NCBI GenBank assembly: GCA_026984795.1
Contig: JALSRK010000015.1
Location: 62,001-126,000 of the forward strand
From: Solibacteraceae bacterium
GTDB taxonomy: Bacteria; Acidobacteriota; Terriglobia; Bryobacterales; Bryobacteraceae
Direction: 5' to 3'
DNA: 64,000 nucleotides
Numbering within the stretch: the stretch's first letter is position 1; each line of letters starts with the position of its first letter. Shown in pieces: positions 8,822 to 16,587 of this stretch. Under the pieces are notes generated by a model. It did not search any database. It was not told the DNA's origin and saw nothing but the letters and a program-made list of their open reading frames with translations. The position numbers and the translations under genes are program-made.

Positions 8822-11800
8822 ATGAAACTTGCACGCTTGTGGACCGGTATATTCGTGGCTGCCGCCATCGGCGTGGCCGTGCATGCGGGAGCCGACTCCG
8901 ACGCCGTGCTCAAGGAGAAGCTGCGGCGCATCCGGAACCTGGCCAAGGCCTACTACGAGAACCCCACGGCCAAGAAAGAGGCGGTGGCTGAGTTCAAGAA
9001 AGCTCTCGACCTGAATCCGGACTCACTGATCGATCGGCTGAACTACGGTCTCGCACTCATCCGGGCCGGCCGCACCGAGGAAGGCATCGCTGAGCTCGAG
9101 AAGGTTCAGCAGAAGGATCCTTCCATTCCCCACACCTGGTTCAACCTGGGCATCGAATACAAGAAGCTCGGAGAATTCGACAAAGCCGCCGAACAGCTGG
9201 AGCACATGGCCAAGCTCGTACCCGACGAAGCGGTCACACGCTACAACCTCGGGGTTCTCTACAAGCGCGCCGGCCGGATCAAGGAGGCGATCGAGAGCTT
9301 CCAGCTTGCCGCGAAACTGAATCCCAGCCTCGCGGCACCCCATTTTCAGTTGTTCAACGCTTACCGGACCTCGGGCGAGCGTGAAAAGGCACGCCGGGAG
9401 CTGGAGATCTTCAAGAAGCTCAAAGCAGCCCAGAAAGGCGCTGTAGTGGCTGAGGACATGAACTGGAGCTTCTACTCGGAGGTCTATGACATCGTCGAGC
9501 CGGCGGCCGAGGCAAGCGCGCCGGCGACGCTGAAATTCGAGACCGTGGCTCTGGGCGGCCAATTCGCCACCGGCCGGGCGGGCGTCGCGGTCCTCCACGC
9601 CGCCCAGGGCGACAAACCGCATGCCGTCGTCTGGTCGGAAAAGGAGGCCCGCCTGTACGTGGCCAGTGAAGAGCCGGTGAAGAACTCGGGGCTGGAAGGC
9701 CTGAAAGGCATCACCTCGGTCGCCCCGGCCGACTACGACAACGACGGACTGGCCGATCTCGCCGTCACCACTACTTCGGGAGCCCTGCTGCTGCACAACA
9801 AGGGCGGCGCTTTCGAACGCACATCGGTCCGCTTGCCTTCCGGAGTGTTTCGGAAGGCCGTCTGGCTCGATTACGACCACGACAACGACCTCGATCTGTT
9901 TCTGCTGGGCTCCAAGACCGTGCTGATGCGCAACGAAGGTCCGAGCGGCTTCGCCGACCACACGGGGGATTTCCCGTTCGCCCAGGGCAACGTTGTTGAC
10001 GGCGTGGCTGTCCGGATCGTTCCGGATACCAAGATGTTCGACCTCGTCGTCTCCTATCAGGATCGCCCCGGCACGCTTTACAAAGACAGGCTTGCGGGGC
10101 GGTTCGAGAGGCGGCCGCTCCGAACCCTTCCGGCAGGGGCGCGCAGCCTCACCGTCGTCGATGCGAACAATGACAGTTGGTTCGACCTGGCCTTTGTCGC
10201 CCGAGACCGGACCGGCCTGTTGTGGAACCGGAAAGGCAAGTTCGAGGCTGCCAATATCCAGGCGAAAGGAGCGCCTGTCTTCGCCGATCTGGAGAACCGC
10301 GGCGTGGCCGATCTGGTGGCGGGCGGCCTCGTCTACCGGAACCTCGGCAAGGGCCGTTTCGCAACGGGCAAGACAGTGGGCAGCCTGGCTTCATCGCTCG
10401 GCGGCGCAGCGGCCGATTTCGACGGCGATGGACGGGCCGATCTGATGCTCGTGGGCGAAGACGGCCGCGCCCTCCTTCTGCTGAACCGCACCGAGACGCA
10501 GAACCGCTGGCTCCGCGTCTCCCTCACCGGCCGTAAAGCTCCGAAGCTGGCGCCCATGGCCGAGATCGAGGTGAAGGCAGGCCTTCGTTACCAAAAGCAG
10601 CTCTACCGGGGTGTAACGGAAGTCTTCGGGGTAGGGCCGGCGCAGGAGATCGATACGGTCCGCATCAGCTGGTCCAACGGCTTGATCCAGAACGCCATGC
10701 GGCAAAAGACCAACGTCTCGGTCAACTACATGGAAGAAGAGCGCCTCAGCGGCTCCTGCCCGATGATCTGGACCTGGGACGGCGAGAAGTTCCGGTTCAT
10801 CACCGATGTGCTCGGTGTGGGACCACTGGGTGTCCAGATCGGCAATGGCGAGTTCTTCCCTGCCGATCATGATGAATATGTCCAGCTTCCGGAGGGGGCG
10901 CTGGCGCCTCGCGACGGCAAGTATGAAGTACGGCTCACGCAAGAGCTGGCCGAAGTGGCCTACATCGACGAGATCAAGCTGCTGGCTGTAGACCACCCCG
11001 CTTCGACCCAGATCTATACCAACGAGAAATTCACCGTGCCGCCGCCGGAGTTCAAACTTTACGGCGTGCGGCGGCGGATCTACCCGGTTTCGGCCCGGGA
11101 CGACGCCGGCCGCCACGTTCTCGACCGTGTCCGCCGCTTGGATCACCGCTACGTCGATGGGTTCCGGCGCAAGGCCCGCGGCGGCACAGCGGCGATGCAT
11201 ACGCTCACGCTCGACTTCGGCCCGGCGGCCCCTTCGAATGACGCCGTGCTGGTGCTTAGCGGCTGGACCGACTGGGCGGAAGGCAGCAACTATCTGGGCT
11301 TCTCCCAGGAAGACAAGGGAGGCTTGAAGGCCCCGTCGCTCCAGGTGCGTGACGCCTCCGGAGATTGGGTCACCGTCCTGCAGGACATGGGACTTCCCGC
11401 CGGGCTGCCGAAGACGATCGTGGTGGATCTGACGGGCAAGTTCCTCTCGGCCAGCCGCGAGGTCCGCATCGTTACCAACATGCGGATTTACTGGGACGAG
11501 GCGTTCCTCGCGACGGGAGCGCACCACCCGCAAGCCCGCCTCACCGAACTTCGCCCCCGGTTCGCCAGCTCCCACTTCCGGGGCTTTGCCCGCATCCAGA
11601 CCGATCCCGCCGGTCTCCAGCCCCAGCGCTTCTTCTATGACAACCCTACCCCTACGGCGCCCTGGAACCAGACGCCCGGGCTGTACACCCGCTATGGCGA
11701 AGTGACCGAGTTGCTGCGTTCCGTGGATGACCGATTCGTAATCATGGGCTCGGGCGACGAAATTCAACTCGAGTTCGACGCCGCCCAACTCCCGCCGCTG

Positions 11801-12064
11801 CCGACGGGCTGGGAACGGACTTTCGTCCTGAGCGTGGACGGCTGGGAAAAGGACCAGGATCCAAATACGATCACCTCGACGCGCGTAGGCCCCTTGCCCT
11901 TCCACGGCATGAGCCGGTATCCGTACCCGAGTGGCGAGCGGTACCCGGAAACCCCGCGGCATCGGGAATACCTCGAGAAGTACGTGACGCGGCCGGCGCT
12001 GCGGCTGATCCGTCCGCTCGTCGCCGCGCCACCGGCCCCCAGAGGCGCCGAAGCAGCGGAGTGA
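8822..12064 (+). CDS. Large secreted TPR + FG-GAP/VCBS + ASPIC/UnbV protein
   Basis: A 1080-residue exported protein. After a Sec signal peptide (MKLARLWTGIFVAAAIGVAVHA) come TPR repeats to about residue 190, for example NPDSLIDRLNYGLALIRAG and HTWFNLGIEYKKLGEFD. A beta-propeller with FG-GAP/VCBS calcium-loop repeats follows (DYDNDGLADLAV, DYDHDNDLDLFLLG, DFDGDGRADLMLVG). An ASPIC/UnbV module (RISWSNGLIQN) ends near residue 640. About 430 further residues belong to no family I recognise; they begin at SCPMIWTWDGEKFRFITDV. Such CRTAC1-like proteins are extracellular or periplasmic binding scaffolds. An ATG at 8807 is in frame, but a TACAAT promoter-like hexamer overlaps it, favouring 8822. The multihaem cytochrome gene begins 45 bases downstream. 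Confidence 0.8.
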   Translation: MKLARLWTGIFVAAAIGVAVHAGADSDAVLKEKLRRIRNLAKAYYENPTAKKEAVAEFKKALDLNPDSLIDRLNYGLALIRAGRTEEGIAELEKVQQKDPSIPHTWFNLGIEYKKLGEFDKAAEQLEHMAKLVPDEAVTRYNLGVLYKRAGRIKEAIESFQLAAKLNPSLAAPHFQLFNAYRTSGEREKARRELEIFKKLKAAQKGAVVAEDMNWSFYSEVYDIVEPAAEASAPATLKFETVALGGQFATGRAGVAVLHAAQGDKPHAVVWSEKEARLYVASEEPVKNSGLEGLKGITSVAPADYDNDGLADLAVTTTSGALLLHNKGGAFERTSVRLPSGVFRKAVWLDYDHDNDLDLFLLGSKTVLMRNEGPSGFADHTGDFPFAQGNVVDGVAVRIVPDTKMFDLVVSYQDRPGTLYKDRLAGRFERRPLRTLPAGARSLTVVDANNDSWFDLAFVARDRTGLLWNRKGKFEAANIQAKGAPVFADLENRGVADLVAGGLVYRNLGKGRFATGKTVGSLASSLGGAAADFDGDGRADLMLVGEDGRALLLLNRTETQNRWLRVSLTGRKAPKLAPMAEIEVKAGLRYQKQLYRGVTEVFGVGPAQEIDTVRISWSNGLIQNAMRQKTNVSVNYMEEERLSGSCPMIWTWDGEKFRFITDVLGVGPLGVQIGNGEFFPADHDEYVQLPEGALAPRDGKYEVRLTQELAEVAYIDEIKLLAVDHPASTQIYTNEKFTVPPPEFKLYGVRRRIYPVSARDDAGRHVLDRVRRLDHRYVDGFRRKARGGTAAMHTLTLDFGPAAPSNDAVLVLSGWTDWAEGSNYLGFSQEDKGGLKAPSLQVRDASGDWVTVLQDMGLPAGLPKTIVVDLTGKFLSASREVRIVTNMRIYWDEAFLATGAHHPQARLTELRPRFASSHFRGFARIQTDPAGLQPQRFFYDNPTPTAPWNQTPGLYTRYGEVTELLRSVDDRFVIMGSGDEIQLEFDAAQLPPLPTGWERTFVLSVDGWEKDQDPNTITSTRVGPLPFHGMSRYPYPSGERYPETPRHREYLEKYVTRPALRLIRPLVAAPPAPRGAEAAE

Positions 12065-12109
12065 ACCGAGCCGTCCGCCGGGGCATAATAAGAGAAAGCG
12101 GAGGGGCCG

Positions 12110-14911
12110 ATGAAGCGCTGGGTGAAAGCCGGGGTCTTCCTTCTACTCGCCAACAGCGTCTACCTGGCCAGTGATGCGTCGCCCACGGTCTTCTACATGG
12201 GCAACGTGCTGGCGCATCTTCTCTTGGGGTTGGCTCTGGCGATTGCGGGCGGGCTGTTGCTGCGCCGGGACGGCGCTCTCCGGAGGCGGCTCGGGCTGGG
12301 ACCCGTGATTCTGCTCGGGCTGGGCGCTGTGTCGGCTCTGGCACTGGTCGCCGTCGGGAACACGCTGGCCAACGCCTGGCTGCTGTGGACCCACATCGGT
12401 TCGACCGTGGCCGGCGTCTTTTGGGCGGCGGAGCGGCTCACCGCCGGATCGGCCCGCCTGCGGCTGCCGCTGCGCGGTGCTCTCGCCGCCGGTGTCCTGC
12501 TGCCATTGGGTCTGGGCCTGTTTCACGCCGCTGACGAGAACGGCCGGGTCCATAACCCTTCCCAAACGCCGCTCTCTATGGAGGAAGAGGGCGCCGGGCC
12601 GGAATCGCCTTTCTGGCCGTCTTCGGCCCGCACAAAAGACGGCGGCCTGATCCCCGCCTCCTACTTCAGGAACTCCGAGCAGTGCGCCGAGTGCCACCGG
12701 GACATCTATGAGCAGTGGTACGAGAGCGCCCACCACTTCGCGTCGTTCAACAACCAGTTTTACCGCAAGGCGGTCGAACACATGCAGGAGGTCACCGGGG
12801 AGACGCGCTCCTCGCGGTGGTGCGCCGGCTGCCACGACCACGCACTGCTGTTCAGCGGCAAGTGGGACACGCCGATTGAGCAGCAGATCGACACCCCTGA
12901 GGCTCACGTGGGGCTCGGCTGTGTCTCGTGCCACTCCATCGTTCACGTCAACAGCACCATGGGCAACGGGGATTTCACCATCGAATACCCAGCCATCGAC
13001 CGGCTCGCCGCCAGTCGGAACCCGCTGATGCGGCGGCTGGTCGCGTTCCTGACCAGGGTGGAGCCCGAGCCGCACCGCCGGACGTTCCTCAAGCCGTTCA
13101 TGCAAAGCAGCGAGTTTTGCTCCGCCTGCCACAAGGTGCACCTGGACAAGCCGGTGAACGACTACCGCTGGCTGCGCGGCTTCAATACCTACGACAACTG
13201 GCAGGCGAGCGGCGTCAGCCGCCAGGGGGCCCGGAGCTTCTACTACCCGGAAAGACCTCTCGTTTGCGCCGCCTGCCACATGCCCTTGGTGCCGGGGCAA
13301 GATCCGGCCGCTCGCGGCGGCCTGGTGCACTCCCACCGGTTTCCAGCGGCTAACACGGCGCTGCCTCACGTGAACCGCCAGAAACGGCAGCAGCAGACCG
13401 TCCAGGCGTTCCTGGAGTCGGGATTCATCACCGTGGATATCTTTGCCGCGTCGTCGGTGAGCGATGGCGGCGTGCGGATGCTGCGCCGAACCGGCGAGGG
13501 CCAAGAAGCGATGACCACGTTCGCCGTGGGCGAGGAAGCCCAACAGCGCCGCCGCGTGATCATCCGGGAAGTCGGCGAGGTGGCGGCGCCGTTGGACCGC
13601 GCGGACACACTGTTCCGGCCAGGCGAGACGGTTCGCATCGACGTGGTGGTCCGCACGCGCCGCATCGGCCACTTCTTCCCCACCGGCACGGTGGACGCCT
13701 TCGACGTCTGGCTGGAGCTAAAGGCCGAAGACGCCGCCGGACGGCCCGTCTTCTGGAGCGGCCGCCTGGGCCCCGACGGCGAGATCGATCCCGGCGCCCA
13801 TTTCTACCGCAGCTTCCTGTTAGACGGCGCCGGCAACCCCATCAACAAGCGCAATGCCTGGCAGGCCCGGAGCGTGCTCTACGTCCGTCTGATCCCCCCA
13901 GGGGCCGCCGACGTGGTCCACTATCGCATGAAGATCCCCGAGGACGCTGATGGCCCCATCCGCCTCACCGCCCGGCTGAACCATCGCAAGTTCACCCGCT
14001 ACTACACGCGCTGGGCTTACGCCGGAAAGCCCATGGAGCCGGTAGAAGCCAACGGCGCCGCCGCTCATGCGCCGGGCCGCTCAGGACCGCTGCTCACCCG
14101 GGCCTTCGACCTGCGGCCTTGGTCCTTCGACCCGGCGAACATCCCGCCCAACGTGAGCGGGGCCATCAAGGATCGGATCCCCGAGCTGCCGGTGACCGTC
14201 CTGGCCGAAGACCAGGTCGAGCTCCAGCTTGCGCCGCCGGGCGCCGAGACCGAATGGCGGCAAGTGGTCAAGAAGGGGGATTGGGAGCGCTGGAACGACT
14301 GGGGCATCGGCATGCTGCTTCAGGGCGATTTGAAAGGTGCCGAGTACGCCTTCAAGAAAGCCGTCGAAGCCGATCCCTCCCACCCCGACGGCTGGCTCAA
14401 CGTGGCCCGGGCGCTCATTCAGGAAGGCGAGGTAGACGCCGCCAAGCCTTACCTGGCGAAGGCTCTCGAACTGGGGCCTGAGTTGGGCCGGGTCTGGTTC
14501 TTCAAGGCGATGGCCGAGAAGGCCGAGGGCGACTACGACGCCGCCCTGGCCTCACTGGAGCAGGTCCGGCGCTGGTTCCCCCGCGACCGCGTTGTACTGA
14601 ACCAGATCGGCCGCATCAAGTTCCTGATGCGCGATCATCGCGGGGCGGTCGAGGCTCTACGCCAAGTGCTGGCCATTGATCCGGAAGACCTCCAGGCGCA
14701 CTACACCCTGATGCTTGCCTACCGCGGATTGGGCGACCGCGAGGCCGCCGCCCGCCATCAGAAGCTCTTCCTGCGCTTCAAGGCCGACGAGAGCGCCCAG
14801 CGTCTCACCGCCCGGTTGCGCCGGCAAAGCCCCGAGGACAACAACGAGCGCCAGCCGATCCACGAGCACGTGAGTGTGCCGCTGCTGGGGCACAAACCGC
14901 TCAGGAGGTGA
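12110..14911 (+). CDS. Membrane-anchored five-haem c-type cytochrome with C-terminal TPRs
   Basis: A 933-residue protein with about four N-terminal transmembrane helices (residues 5-140), then a periplasmic domain carrying five CxxCH haem c sites: CAECH (near 192), CAGCH (238), CVSCH (271), CSACH (338) and CAACH (385). A beta-rich region follows, and TPRs fill residues 720-900 (GWLNVARALIQEGEVDAAKPYL, split here across repeat boundaries). A GGAGG site precedes the start, and CATAAT at 12084-12089 may be its -10 box. It probably moves electrons across the periplasm and docks the preceding UnbV protein through its TPRs; both points are inference. The last ten or so codons are the antisense of a decayed toxin gene, so the C-terminus may have been altered. 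Confidence 0.85.
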   Translation: MKRWVKAGVFLLLANSVYLASDASPTVFYMGNVLAHLLLGLALAIAGGLLLRRDGALRRRLGLGPVILLGLGAVSALALVAVGNTLANAWLLWTHIGSTVAGVFWAAERLTAGSARLRLPLRGALAAGVLLPLGLGLFHAADENGRVHNPSQTPLSMEEEGAGPESPFWPSSARTKDGGLIPASYFRNSEQCAECHRDIYEQWYESAHHFASFNNQFYRKAVEHMQEVTGETRSSRWCAGCHDHALLFSGKWDTPIEQQIDTPEAHVGLGCVSCHSIVHVNSTMGNGDFTIEYPAIDRLAASRNPLMRRLVAFLTRVEPEPHRRTFLKPFMQSSEFCSACHKVHLDKPVNDYRWLRGFNTYDNWQASGVSRQGARSFYYPERPLVCAACHMPLVPGQDPAARGGLVHSHRFPAANTALPHVNRQKRQQQTVQAFLESGFITVDIFAASSVSDGGVRMLRRTGEGQEAMTTFAVGEEAQQRRRVIIREVGEVAAPLDRADTLFRPGETVRIDVVVRTRRIGHFFPTGTVDAFDVWLELKAEDAAGRPVFWSGRLGPDGEIDPGAHFYRSFLLDGAGNPINKRNAWQARSVLYVRLIPPGAADVVHYRMKIPEDADGPIRLTARLNHRKFTRYYTRWAYAGKPMEPVEANGAAAHAPGRSGPLLTRAFDLRPWSFDPANIPPNVSGAIKDRIPELPVTVLAEDQVELQLAPPGAETEWRQVVKKGDWERWNDWGIGMLLQGDLKGAEYAFKKAVEADPSHPDGWLNVARALIQEGEVDAAKPYLAKALELGPELGRVWFFKAMAEKAEGDYDAALASLEQVRRWFPRDRVVLNQIGRIKFLMRDHRGAVEALRQVLAIDPEDLQAHYTLMLAYRGLGDREAAARHQKLFLRFKADESAQRLTARLRRQSPEDNNERQPIHEHVSVPLLGHKPLRR

Positions 14912-15046
14912 CGGCAGCGGCAGGTGGCCGAGCGAGTACTTCACCGCAATCTCCCAGCACGAGACCGAACTGAGCGCTGCGTCGTTGTCCGGATCCGTGA
15001 ACAGGGATCCCGCCGGCTCCCTGGGTTCCGGCGCATTGAGGGTAGT
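14878..15046 (-). pseudogene. Remnant of a VapC-like PIN-domain toxin
   Basis: Translating the minus strand gives an open stretch that reads SLFTDPDNDAAL, then SSVSCWEIAVKYSLGHL and PLPSPPERFVPQQR. This is the mid-part of PIN-domain toxins (usual form DPDNxxxxSxxSxWEIAIKxxLGKLPLP). The start of the domain, with the first catalytic aspartate (LLDTH), is not readable: a stop interrupts the frame at about 15047-15049. The C-terminal half is absent, and the fragment runs antisense into the last codons of the cytochrome gene. It lies directly downstream of an antitoxin remnant in the normal antitoxin-toxin order. Confidence 0.7.
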
Positions 15047-15078
15047 TCAAAGAAACCCACGGGTCCTCAAGGCGGTCT

Positions 15079-15255
15079 TCAGCCCGGCCGCCCCTCGAAC
15101 CCCTTGACGAGATCTTCCGGCAGTGGCTCGAAAAACGGACGCGGGAGTTCGAACTGCCCTTTACACAGCCCGATGGGCTGGGGCCGGGTCCCCCGGGGCG
15201 TCAGGGGCCGGCCGATCGGCTCCGCCGCTCGAAAGCAGAACGCCGGCGCTTTGCC
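15079..15255 (-). pseudogene. Remnant of a Phd/VapB-type antitoxin (C-terminal half)
   Basis: The minus strand encodes about 58 residues ending at a TGA. They include CFRAAEPIGRPLTPRG and then QPIGLCKGQFELP and FFEPLPEDLVKGFEGR. The GLCKGQFxLP...FFEPLPEDL...FEG ending is typical of Phd-family antitoxins paired with PIN toxins. The N-terminal DNA-binding part is missing, no start codon fits, and the frame simply runs back into the end of coxG in another frame. With the PIN fragment 30 bases downstream, it marks a broken toxin-antitoxin locus and fills most of the 381-base gap between the cytochrome and coxG. Confidence 0.7.
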
Positions 15256-15292
15256 CGTGGTAAAGGCCGCGCGGTGGCGGCACGGATCGCGC

Positions 15293-15733
15293 TCACTGTC
15301 CTGCCTCTTCGCTCAGCCGGGTGAAGAAGCGGCGGATGATCATCCGGGCGGTGGCGTCGAGCAGGCGCTGCCCCACCGAGGCAATCATCCCGCCCACCTG
15401 CACCTCACCGTCATAGGCGATCTCGGTACCGCCATCCTGGCCCGCCAGCTTCAGCAGGCCTTCTCCTTTGACGAAACCGATCCGGCCGGAGCCTTCCACC
15501 GCCATGCGGAAGCTCTGCGGCGCTTTCTGGTCGCTCAAACGAACCGTCCCGTCGAAGGCTCCGGAAACCGCCCCGATGACGGCCTTCATCCGCATGCGGT
15601 ACTCGTCCTCGCCGGTCCGCTCCAGGCCTTCGCAGCCCGGCAGACACTTGCTGAGCACCGCCGGATCCAAGAGGAGCCGGAAGATCTGTTCGGGAGCCGC
15701 CGCCGCGATCCTGGCCGATCCGGTGATTCTCAA
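15293..15733 (-). CDS. coxG: CoxG-like SRPBCC protein (carbon monoxide dehydrogenase subunit G)
   Basis: A 146-residue START/SRPBCC-fold protein. It opens with MRITGSARIAAAAPEQIFRLL and has the diagnostic DPAVLSKCLPGCEGLE, followed by the GSGRIGFVKGEG strand and a C-terminal amphipathic helix (ATARMIIRRFFTRL). CoxG proteins help recruit CO dehydrogenase to the cytoplasmic membrane and may carry quinone. It is the last gene of the coxS-coxL-coxM-coxG operon and overlaps coxM by four bases (ATGA), indicating translational coupling. The gene stops just where the decayed antitoxin sequence begins. Confidence 0.88.
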   Translation of the reverse strand: MRITGSARIAAAAPEQIFRLLLDPAVLSKCLPGCEGLERTGEDEYRMRMKAVIGAVSGAFDGTVRLSDQKAPQSFRMAVEGSGRIGFVKGEGLLKLAGQDGGTEIAYDGEVQVGGMIASVGQRLLDATARMIIRRFFTRLSEEAGQ

Positions 15734-16587
15734 GAGGCCCTCGCCAGCGCGGCCCGGATGGCCCGTACGGTGAAGACTTGCGCCAGATGGCGCCGGTAAT
15801 CGGCCGAGGCGTGCAGGTCGGCGTTGGCCTCGACGCCTTCGGCCACCACCGCGGCGGCTTCGCGAATCTCGCCGTCCGAGCCGGCGGTCCCATCGAGAAG
15901 CTCCTCGACCCGGCGCGCCCGGAAGCCGGATGGGCCGAGGCCCGTCACCCCGACGCGCACCGAGCCGATCCTGCCGTTGGACTTCTCGAGGCGCGCCGCC
16001 ACGCCGACGATGGCGAACCCGGAGGCCGGCTGGCGCATCTTCTGGTAACTGGTCCCGGTAGAAGCGGCTTCCACGGGAACGATCACCTCGGTGATCAGCT
16101 CGCCCGGCTCCAGCGCCGTGACCATCGCGTCCACCACCAGCTCCTCCAGCGGGAGGGTGCGCTCGGTTCCCTTCCCCGCGACCTTCACCTTGGCCTCCAG
16201 GGCGAACAGCGCCGCGGGGTAGTCGGCCGCCGGGTCGTTGTGGGCGATGCTGCCGCCGATGGTGCCCGCGTTGCGCACCTGCAGGTCGCCGATGTGGGAA
16301 GCCGTCTCGGCAAGCAGTGGACAGCGGGAGCGGACGAGCGGCGAAGACTCGATCTCGGAATGCGTCACCAGGGCGCCGATGCGGAGGGCTCCGTCATCTT
16401 GGCGGATCTCCCTGAGCCCCGCGATGCGGCGCAGGTCCACCAAACGGCCCGGCGCGGCCAGCCGCAGCTTCATCAGGGGGATGAGGCTCATGCCGCCGGC
16501 CAGCGCCTTGGCTTCGGGATCCGCCAGCAGCTCCAGCGCTTCTTCGATCGTCGAGGGCGCTGCGTAGTCGAAGTTCTGCGGAATCAT
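15730..16587 (-). CDS. coxM: CoxM-like FAD-binding subunit of a molybdenum hydroxylase
   Basis: A 285-residue flavoprotein of the CO dehydrogenase medium-subunit family. It starts MIPQNFDYAAPSTIEEAL, contains the FAD-binding AGGMSLIPLMKLR and the second FAD loop RNAGTIGGSIAHNDPAADYPAAL, and ends with the CODH C-terminal domain. It passes electrons from the 2Fe-2S subunit to a quinone or other acceptor. I start at 16587, where an AAAGGAGGG lies six bases upstream and the ATG overlaps the coxL stop by four bases; ten further codons upstream are in frame but lack a ribosome site. Confidence 0.93.
   Translation of the reverse strand: MIPQNFDYAAPSTIEEALELLADPEAKALAGGMSLIPLMKLRLAAPGRLVDLRRIAGLREIRQDDGALRIGALVTHSEIESSPLVRSRCPLLAETASHIGDLQVRNAGTIGGSIAHNDPAADYPAALFALEAKVKVAGKGTERTLPLEELVVDAMVTALEPGELITEVIVPVEAASTGTSYQKMRQPASGFAIVGVAARLEKSNGRIGSVRVGVTGLGPSGFRARRVEELLDGTAGSDGEIREAAAVVAEGVEANADLHASADYRRHLAQVFTVRAIRAALARAS

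Noticed and set aside
14912-15292. A tRNA or small RNA gene in this gap
   Set aside because: No cloverleaf or T-loop sequence fits, and the toxin-antitoxin remnants explain the sequence.
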